From: Opitutaceae bacterium
GTDB taxonomy: Bacteria; Verrucomicrobiota; Verrucomicrobiia; Opitutales; Opitutaceae
Assembly: GCA_017988885.1 (NCBI GenBank)
Contig: JAGNQV010000004.1
Location: 1 to 49,350 of the forward strand
Length of the DNA: 49,350 bases
Direction: 5' to 3'
In this document: piece after piece, positions 34,520 to 42,684 of the stretch
Numbering within the stretch: position 1 is the stretch's first letter
Layout: each line of letters starts with the position of its first letter
Notes under the pieces: model-generated
The model's database searches: none
What the model was told of the DNA's origin: nothing
Seen by the model: only the letters and a program-made list of their open reading frames with translations
Position numbers and translations under genes: made by a program

Positions 34520-35875
34520 ATGAAAAAATATTGTGCGACCCTCTGGCGCCGGCTGGTCCTGCGCCTTGAACGGATGGATATCATCCGTCTCGTTATCCTC
34601 GGCTACGCTTCCTATGTCCTGCTCGGCTGGTTGCTGCTCTGCCTGCCGATTAGCCAGAAACTGCCCGGCACCGGTGCCTTGAACCACCTCTTCACCGCGA
34701 CCTCCGCCATCTCGACCACGGGATTGGTGACTGTCAGCACTTCCGGCGCGTATTCAGGTTTCGGGCAGGGAGTGATTGCCCTGCTGATCCAACTGGGCGG
34801 GCTCGGTTATATGACCATCGGTTCCTTCACCGTGCTTTCACTTTCCGGAAAACTTTCCCCTTTGCGGCAACGCGTCGGTGCGACGGCGCTCAGTTTGCCC
34901 GAGGGCTTTCAGATTGTGGCCTTTGTCCGGCTGGTCGTGGGCTTCACACTGGCGATCGAGGCGGTGGGGGCGGTGGCGTTGTATTTTGTCTTTTTGGCGC
35001 ACGGGACACCGCAGCCCGGTTGGTCGGCCGTGTTTCACAGTATCTCGGCTTTCTGCACCGCGGGTTTTGGACTGCATGATGACAGCTTCGAATCCTACCG
35101 CGGGGATGTGGCGCTCAATGTCATCCTCACCGGCCTGAGCTATCTGGGGGCCATCGGTTTCATCGTGTTGAGTGATGCCTGGGATTTTCTCCGCGGCCGC
35201 AAGGCGTGGCTGACACTGACCTCGAAGATCATTCTCGCGAGCACCCTCTGGATCGCGGTGATCGGCACGGTGCTATTCTTCGTGGACGAGCCGGCGGTGG
35301 CCGGACTGCCGGCGGGTGAACGCTGGATGGCGTCGCTCTTTCAGGTGATGACCGCCAGCACGACGGTGGGCTTTGATACCGTGCCGATCGGCCATCTCTC
35401 GATGAGCTCACTTTTCCTCATCACCCTGGTGATGATGATTGGTGCCTCACCCTCCGGCACGGGTGGCGGCATCAAGACCACGAGCTTCACCGCGCTGTGG
35501 GCCGTGATGATGTCGGTCATCCGCCGGCGGGAAGAGGTGACCTTTCTCGGCCGCGTCATTCCGGAGAACCGGCTGCGGGCGGCGACGGCGAATTTCCTGT
35601 TTTACTGCATCACGCTCGCGGCCGGATTGTATGCGTTGACCCTGGTTGAGGCCGCGCCACTGGCGGACCAGATGTTTGAATGCGCTTCGGCGATCGGCAC
35701 AGTGGGGTTGAGCCGCGGCATCACCGCGGGGCTATCCGACCCGGGCAAGCTGATCATCATTGCGCTCATGTTTGTGGGGCGCGTCGGGCCGGCGGTGCTG
35801 GGCATGGCGTTCTTTGAGCCGTCACGGGATTTTGGGAAAGACGAACCAATCCAATCGGAGGATGTGGCCATGTAG
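34520..35875 (+). CDS. TrkH/KtrB family potassium uptake protein
   Basis: A 451-residue integral membrane K+ transporter of the Trk/Ktr superfamily. The four pore-loop repeats are visible: ATSAISTTGLVTVST, HSISAFCTAGFGLHD, VMTASTTVGFDTVPIG, and CASAIGTVGLSRGIT, each with the selectivity-filter Gly (T-G). The size fits KtrB-type (KtrA partner expected elsewhere). ATG at 34520 is chosen; upstream in-frame codons lie in the riboswitch leader. Control by cyclic-di-AMP through the aptamer 120 bp upstream fits the established role of this nucleotide in limiting K+ uptake. Confidence 0.92.
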   Translation: MKKYCATLWRRLVLRLERMDIIRLVILGYASYVLLGWLLLCLPISQKLPGTGALNHLFTATSAISTTGLVTVSTSGAYSGFGQGVIALLIQLGGLGYMTIGSFTVLSLSGKLSPLRQRVGATALSLPEGFQIVAFVRLVVGFTLAIEAVGAVALYFVFLAHGTPQPGWSAVFHSISAFCTAGFGLHDDSFESYRGDVALNVILTGLSYLGAIGFIVLSDAWDFLRGRKAWLTLTSKIILASTLWIAVIGTVLFFVDEPAVAGLPAGERWMASLFQVMTASTTVGFDTVPIGHLSMSSLFLITLVMMIGASPSGTGGGIKTTSFTALWAVMMSVIRRREEVTFLGRVIPENRLRAATANFLFYCITLAAGLYALTLVEAAPLADQMFECASAIGTVGLSRGITAGLSDPGKLIIIALMFVGRVGPAVLGMAFFEPSRDFGKDEPIQSEDVAM

Positions 35876-35931
35876 TGCGATGCTCGACAATCGTATGGCT
35901 CGGGGGCAGTCTGAGCGCATTCTCCAACCCC

Positions 35932-36351
35932 ATGAAATTCCTGCAATTCAACTTTATCCCCCGCAGCGCGGATCTGGCGCTGCTTGTCCTGCGTGTCTGG
36001 CTCGGTCTCACCATGCTGATCAACCATGGTTATGTGAAGCTGATGGCTTTCGACAAGCTCAGCTCGATTTTTCCCGATCCGATCGGCTTGGGCCAGAAGG
36101 CCAGTCTCACGCTGGCCATATCCGGTGAGATCGTGGGTTCGATCCTGCTCGTGCTTGGACTCTGGACGCGTTTTGGCGCGCTGGTGTTGATGATCGTGAT
36201 GTCGGTCGCGTTCTTTATCACGCATGGCATGGCGCTGAGCGGACCGAAGAGCGGGGAGCCGGCATTCCTGTTTCTGGCGGGCTTTGTGGCGCTCTTCCTC
36301 GCAGGCGGTGGACGGTTCGCCCTGGATCGCAAGCTCGGTGGCGGCGCTTGA
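35932..36351 (+). CDS. DoxX family membrane protein
   Basis: A 139-residue four-helix DoxX-like protein. Helices are at ALLVLRVWLGLTMLINHGYVK, LAISGEIVGSILLVLGLW, ALVLMIVMSVAFFIT, and PAFLFLAGFVALFLAGG. Members are implicated in redox or membrane stress functions, but many are uncharacterised. ATG at 35932 gives the family start; it lies 56 nt after the K+ transporter stop and is probably on the same riboswitch-controlled transcript. Confidence 0.85.
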   Translation: MKFLQFNFIPRSADLALLVLRVWLGLTMLINHGYVKLMAFDKLSSIFPDPIGLGQKASLTLAISGEIVGSILLVLGLWTRFGALVLMIVMSVAFFITHGMALSGPKSGEPAFLFLAGFVALFLAGGGRFALDRKLGGGA

Positions 36352-36400
36352 GCGTTAAAAACGCATTGGCAGGGGAACGGCGGGCGGCATCGTCACGGCG

Positions 36401-37354
36401 ATGAACCGCACGGATCGGCTGGTCGCAATGGTGATGCAACTCCAAGGGAGGCGGGTCGTGCGCGCCTCCGAGCTGGCCGCACATTTCGAGGTGACCGAGC
36501 GGACGATTTACCGCGATATCTCCGCGCTGAGCGAGGCGGGCGTGCCGATTTCGGGCGAAGCAGGCGTCGGCTACAGCCTGATGAAAGGCTACCAGTTGCC
36601 GCCCGTGATGTTCACGGCGGAGGAGGCGGCGGCGCTTTTTGTCGGCGGCGAGCTGGTCAAACAATTCACCGATGCCTCACTGCAAGGCCCGATGGGCACG
36701 GCACTCGAAAAGCTCCGCGCGGTGCTGCCGCGCGACCGGCAGGATCATGTGGAGCGACTGGTCAGCCGCACCTTGGTGTTTGGCCGGCCGGGGCGGTCAT
36801 CCCCCGAGGCCGCGGGGCAACGGTGGTTCGTGACCGTGCAGCAAGGGGTGGTGCTGCGGAGGCTGTTGCGCATGACCTATTGCGGACGCGACCGGGCGGA
36901 AGAGACGCAGCGCGAGGTCGAACCGCATGGCGTCGTGTTTTATGGCGGCGCCTGGTATCTCGTGGCTTGGTGCCGGTTGCGGCAGGATTTCCGGCATTTT
37001 CGCATCGACCGCATTCGCCGGCTTGAGCTGCTGTCGACGACCTTCCCGCCCCGCGAGGGTTTTTCGCTGGCGAAACACATGGAGCAGTCGGAGGCGCGTG
37101 AGCAAAGCCAGAAGGTGCGCGTGTGGTTCAACCGGCGCACGCAGGAGCGGGCACATCGCGAGAGTTACGCTACGCTCATCGAGGGCACGGCGCGCGACGG
37201 TGGCACGGAGTTCACGCTCTACACCTATTCGCTGGATTGGATGGCGCAGTGGCTTTTGTCATTTGGTGCCGGGGCCGAGGCCGTGGCGCCCGCGAAACTG
37301 CGGCAGAAATTGCGGGCCTTGGCTGGTGAAGTGGTGGACCGGCATAAAGGATAG
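36401..37354 (+). CDS. WYL-domain transcriptional regulator (YafY-like)
   Basis: A 317-residue regulator with an N-terminal HTH_11 winged helix (RVVRASELAAHFEVTERTIYRDISALSEAGVPISGEAGVGYSL) and a central WYL domain with MTYCGRDRAEETQREVEPHGVVFYGGAWYLVAWCRLRQDFRHFRIDRIRRLE. A C-terminal WCX domain follows (KVRVWFNRRTQERAH to the end). WYL proteins sense nucleotides or small ligands and often regulate DNA-damage or defence genes; here no such system is adjacent. It is followed by a VOC gene, commonly paired with YafY-like regulators. Confidence 0.92.
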   Translation: MNRTDRLVAMVMQLQGRRVVRASELAAHFEVTERTIYRDISALSEAGVPISGEAGVGYSLMKGYQLPPVMFTAEEAAALFVGGELVKQFTDASLQGPMGTALEKLRAVLPRDRQDHVERLVSRTLVFGRPGRSSPEAAGQRWFVTVQQGVVLRRLLRMTYCGRDRAEETQREVEPHGVVFYGGAWYLVAWCRLRQDFRHFRIDRIRRLELLSTTFPPREGFSLAKHMEQSEAREQSQKVRVWFNRRTQERAHRESYATLIEGTARDGGTEFTLYTYSLDWMAQWLLSFGAGAEAVAPAKLRQKLRALAGEVVDRHKG

Positions 37355-37398
37355 GACCTGCGCTGGTTCGAGCATCTCGTAGACGGGCAGTTGTTCCC

Positions 37399-37440
37399 TA
37401 TGAGGAGAACGAGAACGAATACGAGAACGAGGAACGATTT
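37399..37440. repeat. GAGAACGA hexamer repeat block
   Basis: Reads GAGGAGAACGAGAACG followed by AATACGAGAACGAGGAACGA. Same motif as the longer block at 11395-11495. It lies between the WYL regulator and the VOC gene and shows no coding frame. Confidence 0.6.
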
Positions 37441-37497
37441 TCAGACCCAAAACACTCCTGACATAAGGCTGTCAGGGCGGCGGGGTAGGATGGCGGC

Positions 37498-37944
37498 ATG
37501 AACCCTGATGACTTCCCCCTTTTCCCCTCGCCGTTCTTTGCGGGACTGGTCACGCACCGGTTTTTTTCGACCTGGGATTTTTACACGGAGCGGCTGGGTT
37601 TTCGCACCGTCGCTGAAAGCGGCGCCGGCGTGAGGTTGTTGCATCCCTGTGGCGCGCAGCTTGGCCTGATGCCGGCCGAGACCGGTGAGACTCCGGCAGA
37701 GCTGGTCAGCGGAACGAATGGCCGCGGTTTCTGGCTGACCTTGGAGGTAGCCGACGCCGCCGCGGAGCGGATGCGGCTAGCGGTCGAGGGCGTGCCGGCG
37801 CAAATCCTGCCCGAAACTACCTGTTGGCCGCGCGGTGCCTTTGCCGTCAGCGATCCCAACGGGGTGCTTGTTGTCATTGTTCAGCGGGCTTCGCTGGTGA
37901 AACGCGTCGCCGCGGTTGCTGCGCCCGTCACGGCCACGGCGTGA
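37498..37944 (+). CDS. VOC family protein (glyoxalase/bleomycin-resistance-like)
   Basis: A 148-residue one-to-two-module VOC protein: FFSTWDFYTERLGFRTVAESGAGVRLLHPCGAQLGLMPAETG and later NGRGFWLTLEVADAAAERMRL and WPRGAFAVSDPNGVLVVIVQ. The 'DPNGVLVVIVQ' ending is the usual VOC closing strand. The first-module metal His is not clear (FFSTWDF), so it may be a binding rather than a catalytic member. It lies about 145 bp after the WYL regulator, which may regulate it. Confidence 0.82.
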   Translation: MNPDDFPLFPSPFFAGLVTHRFFSTWDFYTERLGFRTVAESGAGVRLLHPCGAQLGLMPAETGETPAELVSGTNGRGFWLTLEVADAAAERMRLAVEGVPAQILPETTCWPRGAFAVSDPNGVLVVIVQRASLVKRVAAVAAPVTATA

Positions 37945-38004
37945 AGAATCTTTTGAGGCAGATGCTTGCCACATAGGCAGCCCGCGGTTCACGTTGGGGC
38001 GCTT

Positions 38005-39819
38005 ATGGCGTTGCTCAGTCTGCTCGATATCAATCTCAGCTTCGGTGGTCCCACGGTCCTGGAAAACTTGAATTTTCAGGTCGATCCGGGCGAACGCGTC
38101 TGCCTGCTCGGGCGCAATGGCGCGGGCAAGACCACCCTGATGCGGGTCATCGCCGGCGAGATGCAGCCGGACACGGGCGACGTCTTCCGGCCCAATGGCG
38201 CGGTGTATACGCGGCTGACGCAGGAAATTCCCACCGACCTGACCGGCAGCGTGCATGACATTGTTTACAGCGGCCTGCGGCCCAACGCCGACCATCACGA
38301 GGAGGAATGGGAGCGCGACGTGCGGGTCGAGGATCTCATCGCCCACGTGGCGCTGTCGCCGACGGCGCAGTTCGAGGCGCTTTCGGGTGGACTCAAGCGC
38401 CGGGCGTTGCTGGCGCGCGCGCTCGCCGGCCAGCCGGACCTGTTGCTGCTCGACGAGCCGACCAACCATCTCGACCTCGAATCCATTCTCTGGCTCGAAG
38501 ATTTTCTGCTCACGGAAAAGCTCTCGCTGTTTTTTGTGACCCATGACCGTGCCTTTCTGCGCCGGCTGGCCACGCGCATCGTCGAACTCGACCGCGGCCG
38601 GCTGGCGAGCTGGGCGTGCGACTACGACACCTACCTCGTCCGTAAGGAAGAGGTGATGCTCGCCGAGGAGACGCAACAGGCGGCCTTCGACAAAAAGCTC
38701 TCGCAGGAGGAGGCGTGGTCACGCCGCAAGCCCGGCGCCCAGCGCAAGCGCTCCGGCGCGCGGCTCAAGGCCTTGCAAGCGATGCGCGACGACCGGGCCG
38801 CCCGTCGTTCCCGCACGGGTAACGTCACCATGAAGCTGGCCGAGGCCGAGCGCGCGGGCGTGAAGGTGATCGAGGCGGAAAATCTCAGCTTCGGCTATCC
38901 CGGTTGTCCGTTGCTGGTGCGCGACTTCACCACGACGCTCACCCGCGGTGACAAGCTCGGGCTCATCGGGCCCAACGGCGCGGGCAAGACCACGTTCATC
39001 AAACTCCTGCTCGGCCAACTGGAACCCACCGGCGGCACGTTGAAGCAAGGCACGAAGCTGGAGGTGACCTACTTCGACCAGATGCGGGCGCAGATCGACG
39101 ACAACAAGACCGTCGCCGACAACATCGCCGACGGCAACGAGACCGTGACCATCAACGGCCGCACGCGGCACGTCATCAGTTATCTGCAGGATTTTCTCTT
39201 CGAGCCGGCCCGTGCCCGCACGCCGGCGCGCGTGCTTTCCGGCGGCGAGCGCAACCGGCTGCTGCTCGCGCGACTTTTCACGAAGCCCGCCAATGTGCTG
39301 GTGCTCGACGAGCCAACCAACGATCTCGATGCCGAGACGCTCGATCTGCTCGAGGATCTGCTGGTCGAATATCAGGGCACGCTGCTCGTGGTCAGCCATG
39401 ACCGCGACTTTTTGGACAACGTCGTCACCAGCACGCTGGTCTTCGAAGGCGACGGCCGGATCGGCGAATACATCGGCGGTTATTCGGATTGGAAACGCGA
39501 GGTGGAGAAGCGCGTCAAGCTGCAGGCGGATGAAGCGGCCCGGGCCGTGGTCAGCGCAGCACCCGCGACCTCTGCGCGGGAAACCGCGGAGCGTCGGCGG
39601 AAGCTTTCCAACAAGGAACAGCGGGAGCTGGAAACGCTGCCAGCGACCATTGAGGCACTGGAAAAGGAGCAGGCGGAACTTACCGCCAAGCTGGCCGATC
39701 CCGATTTCTACAAAAACGAGTCCGCGCTATTCACCCAGGTGAAGGCGCGGCTCGAGGCGCTGGAAGCGGAGCACGCCACGGCGTTTGCGCGCTGGGAAGA
39801 GTTGGAAGCGACGAAGTAG
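38005..39819 (+). CDS. ABC-F family ATPase (Uup-like)
   Basis: A 604-residue cytosolic protein with two ATPase domains and no membrane segment: Walker A GRNGAGKTT and GPNGAGKTT, signatures LSGGLKRRALLARAL and LSGGERNRLLLARLF, and Walker B LLLLDEPTNHLD and VLVLDEPTNDLD. The linker between the domains and the C-terminal coiled coil (KLSNKEQRELETLPATIEALEKEQAEL) match Uup-type ABC-F proteins, which act on ribosomes or on DNA branch structures. ATG at 38005 is chosen; a longer frame from 37966 adds an unrelated leader. Confidence 0.93.
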   Translation: MALLSLLDINLSFGGPTVLENLNFQVDPGERVCLLGRNGAGKTTLMRVIAGEMQPDTGDVFRPNGAVYTRLTQEIPTDLTGSVHDIVYSGLRPNADHHEEEWERDVRVEDLIAHVALSPTAQFEALSGGLKRRALLARALAGQPDLLLLDEPTNHLDLESILWLEDFLLTEKLSLFFVTHDRAFLRRLATRIVELDRGRLASWACDYDTYLVRKEEVMLAEETQQAAFDKKLSQEEAWSRRKPGAQRKRSGARLKALQAMRDDRAARRSRTGNVTMKLAEAERAGVKVIEAENLSFGYPGCPLLVRDFTTTLTRGDKLGLIGPNGAGKTTFIKLLLGQLEPTGGTLKQGTKLEVTYFDQMRAQIDDNKTVADNIADGNETVTINGRTRHVISYLQDFLFEPARARTPARVLSGGERNRLLLARLFTKPANVLVLDEPTNDLDAETLDLLEDLLVEYQGTLLVVSHDRDFLDNVVTSTLVFEGDGRIGEYIGGYSDWKREVEKRVKLQADEAARAVVSAAPATSARETAERRRKLSNKEQRELETLPATIEALEKEQAELTAKLADPDFYKNESALFTQVKARLEALEAEHATAFARWEELEATK

Positions 39820-39852
39820 AGGGACTGCTGCCGATTGGCTGGTGCAGGAAAG

Positions 39853-39901
39853 AGGTAGGGGCCGATCTCCGAGCGGCCCGTCCGGAGACCGGGCCCTACC
39901 T
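39853..39901. repeat. palindromic element ending in CCCTACC
   Basis: AGGTAGGG (39853-39860) pairs with CCCTACCT (39894-39901), and CTCCG with CGGAG inside. It lies between the convergent ABC-F and lipoprotein genes. Related palindromes with a CCCTACC end occur near 22489 and 42888, giving a small REP-like family. Confidence 0.65.
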
Positions 39902-40665
39902 TAAGGCGCGGCTACGGCCGGCGGCGGGAGCGGAGACATTTGTTTCAACACCAGCACCTGTTTTTCGATGCGGCCTTCGAAGTGGAGGCGCACGGTGAGC
40001 GGGACTTCATCCGCCGGGACGCCGAGGCTTGAATTCATCGGGTCGGCCTCGACCGATTCGCCGGGCGGCACGGTGAGCTTGTCCGGCTGCACCACGAAAT
40101 TACCGATGGCGGAATTGAAATCGAGCACCTCGACGATGGCCGGGGCCGTGCCGTGGTTCGTCAGGCGCAGCCGCAATTGCACCGGCGGCAGATGACTGGC
40201 GTGCATCGAGGAGCGCGGACCTTCGCTGGCTTCGCCCTCTCCGCCACGTGAACCGCCGCGATGACGTCCACCGCCCATGCCGCCACTCCGCTCCCCTTCG
40301 CCGCGCATGCTGAAGCCGCCGCCGAGTTCACCGCCGCGCGGGTTGCGCCGGCCCTCGCCCTCGCGCGGGCTCCAGCGCATGCCGCCCGGCGCCAGCAGGC
40401 ATTCCACTTCGATCTGGCCGGCAAAAAACTGTCCACGTGCTTCCATGCGTGCGCTGGGCGGCGCAGGGCTTTCCGGGTCGTCGTTGCGCGACCCCATTGC
40501 ACCGTGCGGAGGGTGCGGCAGCGCTGAGTCGCCGCAGCCACTGAGCGCCAGGCCCAGGCAGGATGAAAGGACGATGCACCAAGCCAGAGGGCGCGGCGCA
40601 GAACGGGGGGATAGGCAGGGAGGCACGCCCCTATGACGCCGCGCCGGTGAAAAGGTTGCGAGCAA
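39901..40665 (-). CDS. lipoprotein with Gly/Arg-rich central segment
   Basis: A 254-residue protein. Its N-terminal lipobox LALSGCGDS makes it a lipoprotein; the exact start is uncertain because the Arg/Pro-rich first 28 residues precede the hydrophobic core (WCIVLSSCLGLALSGC). A low-complexity Gly/Arg/Glu-rich region (about residues 95-155; GGGFSMRGEGERSGGMGGGRHRGG) separates this from a C-terminal beta-type domain (VQLRLRLTNHGTAPAIVEVLDFNSAIGNF, PDKLTVPPGESVEADPM). No enzyme signature is seen. Function is unknown; export to the periplasm or outer membrane is inferred. Confidence 0.68.
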   Translation of the reverse strand: MLATFSPARRHRGVPPCLSPRSAPRPLAWCIVLSSCLGLALSGCGDSALPHPPHGAMGSRNDDPESPAPPSARMEARGQFFAGQIEVECLLAPGGMRWSPREGEGRRNPRGGELGGGFSMRGEGERSGGMGGGRHRGGSRGGEGEASEGPRSSMHASHLPPVQLRLRLTNHGTAPAIVEVLDFNSAIGNFVVQPDKLTVPPGESVEADPMNSSLGVPADEVPLTVRLHFEGRIEKQVLVLKQMSPLPPPAVAAP

Positions 40666-40684
40666 TGAAATTTACCGCGGCGCT

Positions 40685-40770
40685 CATTCCGAGCGAAGCG
40701 AGGAATTCGATGAATGCCACGCAGGTGGCGGCGCGTAGCTCGCTGTGGATTCTTCGCTTCGCTCAGAATG
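40685..40770. repeat. inverted repeat element with CATTCYGAGCGAAGCG ends
   Basis: CATTCCGAGCGAAGCGAGGA (from 40685) pairs imperfectly with TCTTCGCTTCGCTCAGAATG (40751-40770). Elements with this end (TCATTCTGAGCGAAGCGAAGAAT) are widespread in bacteria. No gene lies between the ends. Confidence 0.7.
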
Positions 40771-40779
40771 ACAGCTCAA

Positions 40780-40837
40780 GGTGGGCGCGCAGGTCCCGCT
40801 GCGCGCCAAGACGGGCACCGGGACGTGCCCGTCCACC
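40780..40837. repeat. REP-like palindromic element, copy 2
   Basis: Shares GCAGGTCCC, CTGCGCG, GGGACGTGCC and GTCCACCTC with the element at 2349-2414; ends GGTGGGCG and CGTCCACC are near-inverted. It sits between the lipoprotein and MFS genes, immediately next to the preceding repeat. Confidence 0.65.
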
Positions 40838-40947
40838 TCGTGAGCGTATACCGTCATCGTGCGACTGCTTTTGACCGGCGATTGATTGCAAATGTCGCTT
40901 GCGCTTCGCGTTGGCATGCGAATCCGTGATGGTTGGTTTTTCGCCCC

Positions 40948-42156
40948 ATGACTTCCACTGCTCTCCGTCCTCTCCCGCCCCTACGGTGGCTCGTGTTGTT
41001 GCTGGGGTCGCTCGCGGCGTTTGCGCCCTTGAGCATCGACATGTATCTGCCGGCGTTTCCGCAGATCGCAGCGGACTTCGGGGTGGAACTCGGCCGCGTG
41101 CAACTCACGCTATCGGTGTTCCTCGTGGGCTTGGCGGTGGGGCAGGCGTTTTACGGGCCGCTGGCCGACCGCTGGGGCCGGCGCGCGCCGCTGCTTTTCG
41201 GCATCACGCTGTTTGTGTTGTCTTCCATGGGCTGCGCTTTGGCCGGCAGCATGGGGGCGCTGACGGTGAGCCGGCTGTGCATGGCGTTGGGTGGTTCGGT
41301 GGGCATGGTCGTCACCCGGGCGGTGGTTCGCGACAGCTGCAATGAAACCGAATCGGCGCACCTCTATTCGTTGCTGATGCTGGTGATGGGCGTGGCACCG
41401 ATCCTGGCGCCGCTGCTCGGCGGACAAATGCTATTGGTGAGCAGCTGGCGGGCGATTTTCTGGCTGGTGGCGGTGTTTGGCGCAGTGAGCCTGGTGGCGG
41501 TCTTCCGCTGGTTGCCCGATACGCTGCCCCGTGAGCGCCGCACCCGGCACGGCGTGGTCGATGCGTTGCGCATCTATGGGCGATTGGCGCTGAACACCCG
41601 TTTTCTCGGCTATGTGCTGGCGGTGAGTTGCACGTCTGGCGTGCTGTTCGGCTATATCGCGGGTGCGCCGATCGTGTTCATCGAGCAGCATGGCATTTCG
41701 CCCCAGTGGTTTGGACTTTTCTTTGGGGCCAACGCGGGTGGCCTGATCGCCGCGTCCCAGCTCAACCGCTGGTTGCTGCGCCGGTGGTCGACCCGCCGCG
41801 TCTTGGATGTTGCTTACGCGCTGCACACGATCGCGGCGGTGTTGCTGCTGGTGCAGGTGCTGTCGGGTTGGGGTGGCTTTGCGGCGCTGGTGGGCGTGCT
41901 GTTCATCTGCATCGCTTCCGCCGGGGTGATTTTCCCCAACATCCCGGCGCTGGCGATGACGCCGTTCGGCGCGGTGGCGGGCAGTGCCTCGGCTTTCATG
42001 GGCACGCTGCAATATGGGTTGGGCGGCGTGGCGGGCACATTGGTCGGGCTGTTGCACGACGGCACCGCACGACCCTTGGCGTTCGTCGTGGCGGGGTGCA
42101 GCCTGGCGGGTTGGATGATGTTGCGCTGGATGGCGCCGGACGTCGGCAAAGCTTAA
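40948..42156 (+). CDS. Bcr/CflA family MFS drug transporter
   Basis: A 402-residue 12-helix major facilitator of the Bcr/CflA subfamily, a proton-linked efflux pump. The signature opening LGSLAAFAPLSIDMYLPAFPQIAADF, QLTLSVFLVGLAVGQAFYGPLADRWGRRAPLLFG (motif A) and RAVVRDSCNETESAHLYSLLMLVMGVAPILAPLLGG (motif C-like) are strong. ATG at 40948 is used; a TTG at 40933 adds five residues. It is transcribed alone; substrates are unknown. Confidence 0.94.
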   Translation: MTSTALRPLPPLRWLVLLLGSLAAFAPLSIDMYLPAFPQIAADFGVELGRVQLTLSVFLVGLAVGQAFYGPLADRWGRRAPLLFGITLFVLSSMGCALAGSMGALTVSRLCMALGGSVGMVVTRAVVRDSCNETESAHLYSLLMLVMGVAPILAPLLGGQMLLVSSWRAIFWLVAVFGAVSLVAVFRWLPDTLPRERRTRHGVVDALRIYGRLALNTRFLGYVLAVSCTSGVLFGYIAGAPIVFIEQHGISPQWFGLFFGANAGGLIAASQLNRWLLRRWSTRRVLDVAYALHTIAAVLLLVQVLSGWGGFAALVGVLFICIASAGVIFPNIPALAMTPFGAVAGSASAFMGTLQYGLGGVAGTLVGLLHDGTARPLAFVVAGCSLAGWMMLRWMAPDVGKA

Positions 42157-42254
42157 ATCGGCAGGCCGCGGCTGCGCTGGCATGCCGAACGCTCAACGTC
42201 GAACATCCAACGTCCAACGAGTCAGGAGGGGCGGCGGCGGATGATCGTTTGGGC

Positions 42255-42470
42255 TCACCGCACGAGGAAGTCGTGGGCGCTGTCGCCGTGCGGGGCTTGG
42301 TGCACGGGGATGCGCGTTGCCGACGTTTTGAGCAGCCGGAAAAAAAGACTGCCGGCCGCACAGTCGGGGACACGCGGGTGGGCGGTCGAGTCGGCGGCTG
42401 GCGCGGATTTTGGATCAGGCGCCGGCATCAGAAACAGCGGCGGGTGTTCGAACATTTCATTTGGGTGCAT
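42255..42470 (-). CDS. possible small hypothetical protein (71 aa)
   Basis: An open frame of 71 codons that reads MHPNEMFEHPPLFLMPAP and ends SAHDFLVR. Codon third positions are mostly G/C, as in the genes around it. It lies downstream of a terminator on the same strand, so it would need its own promoter in under 60 bp. No homologue or motif is recognised. It could be a chance frame in GC-rich DNA. Confidence 0.25.
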   Translation of the reverse strand: MHPNEMFEHPPLFLMPAPDPKSAPAADSTAHPRVPDCAAGSLFFRLLKTSATRIPVHQAPHGDSAHDFLVR

Positions 42471-42526
42471 GGGTGGCGTGGGTTTGGAGAAACCCGCCCT
42501 GCCTGTGCCGGTCACCGCGGAGCCAC

Positions 42527-42559
42527 AAAAAAGCCCCTCCGGTGTGGCACCGGAGGGGC
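42527..42559 (-). terminator. strong rho-independent terminator
   Basis: On the minus strand the perfect 12-bp stem GCCCCTCCGGTG/CACCGGAGGGGC with a 3-base loop is followed by TTTTTT. It lies 17 bp after the stop codon of the 35-residue peptide gene, so it would end that transcript. It is the strongest terminator in the window. Confidence 0.9.
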
Positions 42560-42576
42560 GAGAGTCGTTGGGACGA

Positions 42577-42684
42577 TCAAGCTGCCTGCGGCGCGCCGGT
42601 AACGGCGGAAATAACGACGACGGATGCGACCACGGCGGAAACACCGAGGATGGAAGCGAGCATCGTTTTGCCGGTGAGGATCAT
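42577..42684 (-). CDS. small hydrophobic peptide (35 aa)
   Basis: Minus-strand frame from an ATG at 42684 to a TGA at 42577. The product starts MILTGKTMLASILG and has a continuous hydrophobic core (about residues 8-28, rich in V, A, S and I) that could span a membrane, ending TGAPQAA. Third codon positions are mostly G/C, as in neighbouring genes, and a very strong terminator follows 17 bp later. No ribosome binding site is visible. It could be a small membrane protein, a signal-less toxin-like peptide or a stress peptide; no family is recognised. Confidence 0.55.
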   Translation of the reverse strand: MILTGKTMLASILGVSAVVASVVVISAVTGAPQAA

